Source of the DNA: Vulcanimicrobiota bacterium
Lineage (GTDB): Bacteria > Vulcanimicrobiota > Vulcanimicrobiia > Vulcanimicrobiales > Vulcanimicrobiaceae
Reading direction: 5' to 3'
DNA length: 8,815 nt
Assembly (NCBI GenBank): GCA_019233165.1
Contig: JAFAMS010000339.1
Coordinates: 1-8,815 of the forward strand
Shown: piece by piece, positions 6,309 to 8,815 of the stretch
Layout of the letters: every line of letters begins with the position of its first letter
Numbering within the stretch: the first letter of the stretch is position 1
Notes under the pieces: generated by a model
Told to the model about the DNA's origin: nothing
What the model saw: only the letters and a program-made list of their open reading frames with translations
Database searches by the model: none
Translations under genes and position numbers: made by a program

Positions 6309-7028
6309 ATGTATTTAGACGATCTGCCCGACGCCGCGATCGCGCGTCGAATCAAAGCCGGCGCGCGCGGGCGCGCGATCACCGAAGACGGCCGAGCCCG
6401 CGCCGTAGCGTTCATCGGAGACGGCGTCTCGGCGCCGGAACAATGGATCGTGCGGTTCGATATCGCCGAAGGCGAAGACGGGCGCAAGCTCCTCGCCGAT
6501 GCGTTTGCGATGACGGGCGCGACGACGCTGTGGTATTTCGGCGGTGACGCCGTGACGCGGCAAGCGGTGACCGACCTCAACCTCGAGTCCTCGCCGGATC
6601 TCGCGCTCTTCGTCCGTCGCGCCGAGCCGGTCCCGTCCGGCGGCCGGCTCAACCTCCGCGCGGCGCCCGACCTCGACGCGCAGACGCGGCGGCTCGTCGC
6701 CCGCCACCTCGACCACTACGAGAGCCCGCGTTTCGCGGCGGCGCTTTCGGGCGGCGAGATCGTCGGCTACGCGGTTCTCCAGGAGCTGACGCCCACGTGG
6801 AGCGAGGTGAGCACGTTCGTCTTCCCGCTCGCGCGCCGTCACGGCTACGGCGCCGAGATTCTCGCCAAGTCCGCCGACGCCGCCGAGAACACCGGCCGGA
6901 TGGTCTGCGCCGCGGTTCCGTTCGGCGACACGGCAGCGCGCGGCGTCGTCGAGCGCGCCGGCTTTCGTCTCGCCGACTACTACTTCACCGCGAAACCCAG
7001 GCCGAAGAATCCGCTGATCGACCGCTAG
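6309..7028 (+). CDS. GNAT-family N-acetyltransferase
   Basis: The 239-residue protein has a recognisable GNAT domain in its C-terminal half: EIVGYAVLQEL (150-160, beta4), STFVFPLARRHGYGAEIL (168-185) carrying the acetyl-CoA pyrophosphate loop R-R-H-G-Y-G, a helix, then AAVPFGDTAARGVVERAGFRLADYYF (201-226), the usual beta5/beta6 N-x-x-A-x-x-x-x-x-x-x-G-F region with an altered first residue. The N-terminal half (about 20-105) has a pattern reminiscent of a second, degenerate GNAT fold, but I cannot confirm this. It should transfer acetyl from acetyl-CoA to an amine; the substrate is unknown. The ATG follows the terminator T-run by 12 nt and lacks a clear Shine-Dalgarno, so either the message is leaderless or read-through, or the start lies further in. 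The frame is open upstream to 5517, but that part is antisense to the hydrolase. Its stop codon overlaps that of the antiporter. Confidence 0.82.
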   Translation: MYLDDLPDAAIARRIKAGARGRAITEDGRARAVAFIGDGVSAPEQWIVRFDIAEGEDGRKLLADAFAMTGATTLWYFGGDAVTRQAVTDLNLESSPDLALFVRRAEPVPSGGRLNLRAAPDLDAQTRRLVARHLDHYESPRFAAALSGGEIVGYAVLQELTPTWSEVSTFVFPLARRHGYGAEILAKSADAAENTGRMVCAAVPFGDTAARGVVERAGFRLADYYFTAKPRPKNPLIDR

Positions 7029-8629
7029 CCGGCACGGAGCCGCGCGTCGGCCAAGTCCAAGTCGAATTCGATGTTGCGGTAGATCTCGTCGGGGATCTCG
7101 CCGCTCGTGCGCATCGCTTGGATCGCCGTCCGCTCGGCGTTGAGCGCTTCTTCCTGCAGCCGGTGGTCGACGCTGTCCTCGCTCGCGGCCTGCGGGTTCG
7201 CGGCGCCGTCGAGATGACCGCTGAGGTGTTCGATCCGGTGCTGGTACTCGTCGACGATCCGTCCCTCAACTTCCCATTCGACCTCCGAATCGAAGGTCGG
7301 TTCCAGCTCGCGCAAACGCTGGAGACCCTGCTCGAGCGCGCGGATTCGAATCTCGATCTCCTTCTTCTCCATCTTCCCGTCTTCGAGGACGCCGAGCGCG
7401 CGGACGACGAGCGGAAGCGAGAGCCCCATCGCGACGAGCGTCGCAAAGATCACGCAGAACGTGATGAAGATCGTCTCTTCGCGCCGCGGAAAGTGCGCGC
7501 CGCCGGCGACCGTCACGGGGAGTGCGAGCGCGGCGGTGAGCGAGACGATCCCGCGCATCCCCGACCACGAGATGATGAATGGATACTGCCAGGGCGGATA
7601 CGGATCGCGCTCGCGTAGCGTGCGGCTGAGCATTCGCGGCAGGTACGTCGCCGGGAAGACCCAGACGAAGCGCAGCACGATCGCGGCGATGCTGATGACG
7701 ATCCCCCACGTCAGCAGCGGGCCGATTGCGGCCCGGCCGACCACGCCGACGACCCCGCGCAATTGCAGCCCCAGCAGCAAGAAGACGAAGGCGTTGAGCA
7801 GGTACGTCAACATCTCCCAAATCCCATATCCGATGATGCGGGAGTCGGGCGTGAGCAACTTCGGCGCTTGGCGGCTCAAATAAATCCCGGCCGTCACCGC
7901 CGCCAAGACGCCGCTAACGCCGAGCGCGAGAGCCGGCAGATACGACGCGAACGGCGCGAAGAGCAGGATGACGTTGGTCAACACTTCGTCGACGAGGTCG
8001 CGCGCGCGCAGCTTCTCGAGCATCAGCTGCACCGCCGAGCCGACGATGAGGCCGATCATGACGCCGCCGATCGCAACGAACACGAATTGCGGGACGACGG
8101 TGCGGGCGACGAACGTTCCCGTCACGGCCGCGGCGATCGCGAACTGGTAGATCGTCAGGGCCGCGGCATCGTTGACGAGGCTCTCGCCGGTGATGATGGT
8201 GAGGAGACGGCGCGGGAAGGCTATGCCGTCGGCGATCGCTTCGGCGGCGATCGAGTCGGTCGGCGCGACGATCGCACCGAGCGCGAACGCCGCGGGCCAT
8301 GCCATCCCCGGGATGACGCCGTGGGCCAGCGCCGCGACGACGCAGGTCGTGAACACGACCAAACCGACGGCGAGCAATCCGATCGGCCGCCGATTCCGTT
8401 TGAAATCGCTCCAATCGGTCGTCCAGCCGGCGCCGAAAAGAAAGATCGGCAGGACGATCAGGAAGATCAAATCGGGGTCGAGCTGGATTGCGGGAAGGTT
8501 GGGTACGAAACCTAACAGGCTCCCGGCGACCACGAAGACGATAGGATAGGCGACGCCGAGCCGCTTCGAGAGAACGGCCAGGACCGCCGTAGCCACAAGG
8601 AAGCCGAAGATGAGCCAACCGCCCAGCAT
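7025..8629 (-). CDS. CPA1-family Na+/H+ antiporter (NhaP type)
   Basis: The 534-residue inner-membrane protein has about 12 hydrophobic segments over residues 5-410 and a charged cytoplasmic tail from about 412 to the end. CPA1 hallmarks are visible, numbered from the ATG at 8629: APTDSIAAEAI with Asp125, TGESLVNDAAAL with Glu149 and the Asn153-Asp154 pair typical of electroneutral exchangers, and SWSGMRGIVSLTAALALP with Arg359. The tail carries the REL..F, R.A...MR..G.I.DEIYR.IE.DLDL...RL pattern of the YjcE/TIGR00831-like bacterial antiporters, and length fits that group. It should extrude Na+ (or K+) for protons and support pH and salt tolerance. Start is uncertain: ATG at 8629 has GAGGAG only one base upstream; TTG at 8638 would add three residues. 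The gene ends in a CTAG shared with the GNAT gene and starts on top of the PstS-like gene. Confidence 0.95.
   Translation of the reverse strand: MLGGWLIFGFLVATAVLAVLSKRLGVAYPIVFVVAGSLLGFVPNLPAIQLDPDLIFLIVLPIFLFGAGWTTDWSDFKRNRRPIGLLAVGLVVFTTCVVAALAHGVIPGMAWPAAFALGAIVAPTDSIAAEAIADGIAFPRRLLTIITGESLVNDAAALTIYQFAIAAAVTGTFVARTVVPQFVFVAIGGVMIGLIVGSAVQLMLEKLRARDLVDEVLTNVILLFAPFASYLPALALGVSGVLAAVTAGIYLSRQAPKLLTPDSRIIGYGIWEMLTYLLNAFVFLLLGLQLRGVVGVVGRAAIGPLLTWGIVISIAAIVLRFVWVFPATYLPRMLSRTLRERDPYPPWQYPFIISWSGMRGIVSLTAALALPVTVAGGAHFPRREETIFITFCVIFATLVAMGLSLPLVVRALGVLEDGKMEKKEIEIRIRALEQGLQRLRELEPTFDSEVEWEVEGRIVDEYQHRIEHLSGHLDGAANPQAASEDSVDHRLQEEALNAERTAIQAMRTSGEIPDEIYRNIEFDLDLADARLRAG
8597..8601 (+). promoter_or_regulatory. 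Ribosome binding site deciding the PstS-like start
   Basis: AAGGA lies eight bases before the ATG at 8610, an ideal spacing, whereas the in-frame ATG at 8628 has no purine-rich stretch at a usable distance. This favours 8610 as the start and places the ribosome binding site inside the antiporter coding sequence on the other strand. Confidence 0.6.
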
Positions 8630-8815
8630 GCTCCTCAAGACTACGCTCGCGGCATTCGCGTTGCTTGCAGCCCCCGCGTCGGCACAGACGCCGCCGGTCG
8701 TTGCGGCCGCCTCGACGACGTTTGCCCCGCTCGTGAGCGAGGCCGCTCAGACGTACCACGAGATCTATCCCGATCTCGAGATCGACGTCGAGAACATGGG
8801 TTCGTTCGCGGCGTC
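8610..8815 (+). CDS. Periplasmic phosphate-binding-like (PstS-type) protein, N-terminal part
   Basis: The frame is open from the ATG at 8610 to the right edge (68 codons seen; gene incomplete). Residues 7-25 (MLLKTTLAAFALLAAPASA) make a clean signal peptide with an A-S-A cleavage site before Gln26. The mature start PVVAAASTTFAPLVSEAAQ followed by YPDLEIDVENMGSFAA resembles the first lobe of PstS-like periplasmic binding proteins, where a G/A-S-T-T-x-x-P-L loop and a V.. .GS motif bind the phosphate or oxyanion. It would capture a solute for an ABC transporter or serve as a sensor. The remainder, and any ABC permease genes, lie outside the window, so phosphate specificity is unproven. Its 5' end overlaps the antiporter start by 20 bp head-to-head. 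Confidence 0.72.
   Translation, partial: MSQPPSMLLKTTLAAFALLAAPASAQTPPVVAAASTTFAPLVSEAAQTYHEIYPDLEIDVENMGSFAA

Noticed and set aside
8630..8638. TTG start at 8638 for the antiporter
   Set aside because: Adds only three residues and has no Shine-Dalgarno; the ATG at 8629 is preferred, though its GAGGAG is very close.
1..8815. A defence system, CRISPR array, mobile element or biosynthetic cluster
   Set aside because: No nuclease, transposase, integrase, repeat-spacer pattern, NRPS/PKS or toxin-antitoxin motif is visible; the genes look like housekeeping and environmental-response functions.

Overview
The window is GC-rich (roughly two thirds G+C by eye) bacterial DNA, and almost all of it is coding. 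It holds seven complete genes, one gene that looks shortened (GH16-like), and one gene cut by the right edge. The secreted proteins, a transmembrane chemoreceptor and a CPA1 antiporter point to a motile, free-living bacterium. The hexamer CGATCG is very dense, about 35 copies by hand count. The phylum cannot be fixed from this sequence; an uncultured high-GC lineage such as Eremiobacterota/WPS-2 is only a weak guess. I see no tRNA, rRNA, CRISPR array, insertion sequence or phage gene.

Left part (18-3031, minus strand): three genes read leftward in the order Ldh-family NAD(P)-dependent 2-hydroxyacid/malate dehydrogenase, PcaF-like acetyl-CoA acyltransferase (thiolase), and a short secreted GH16-like protein. 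The first two overlap in a TGATG stop/start and are surely co-transcribed. The GH16-like gene follows after 36 bp. It has lost both catalytic glutamates and the last third of the fold, so it looks like a remnant or a non-catalytic derivative.

Middle part (3032-5892): a 92-bp divergent spacer containing a small inverted repeat leads into a membrane chemoreceptor on the plus strand (Cache-type sensor, HAMP, MCP signalling domain). Its last 105 bp are antisense to the 3' end of an alpha/beta hydrolase gene on the minus strand, and the overlap includes the hydrolase catalytic histidine codon.

Right part (5893-8815): a 166-bp spacer carries an extended -10 promoter, a leader with two competing hairpins and a good ribosome binding site. 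These serve a 56-residue Lys/Arg/Ala-only-type protein resembling histone H1 tails, which is followed by a clear Rho-independent terminator. A GNAT-type acetyltransferase starts only 12 nt after the terminator U-tract. It converges on a CPA1 (NhaP-type) Na+/H+ antiporter so tightly that both stop codons lie in one CTAG. At the right edge the antiporter start lies head-to-head over the start of a periplasmic phosphate-binding-like (PstS-type) protein.

No single pathway links the window. The recurring theme is extreme packing: overlapping starts, stops and 3' ends. The best candidates for something new are the H1-like mini-protein with its structured leader, the catalytic-site-altered GH16-like protein, and the overprinted chemoreceptor tail.
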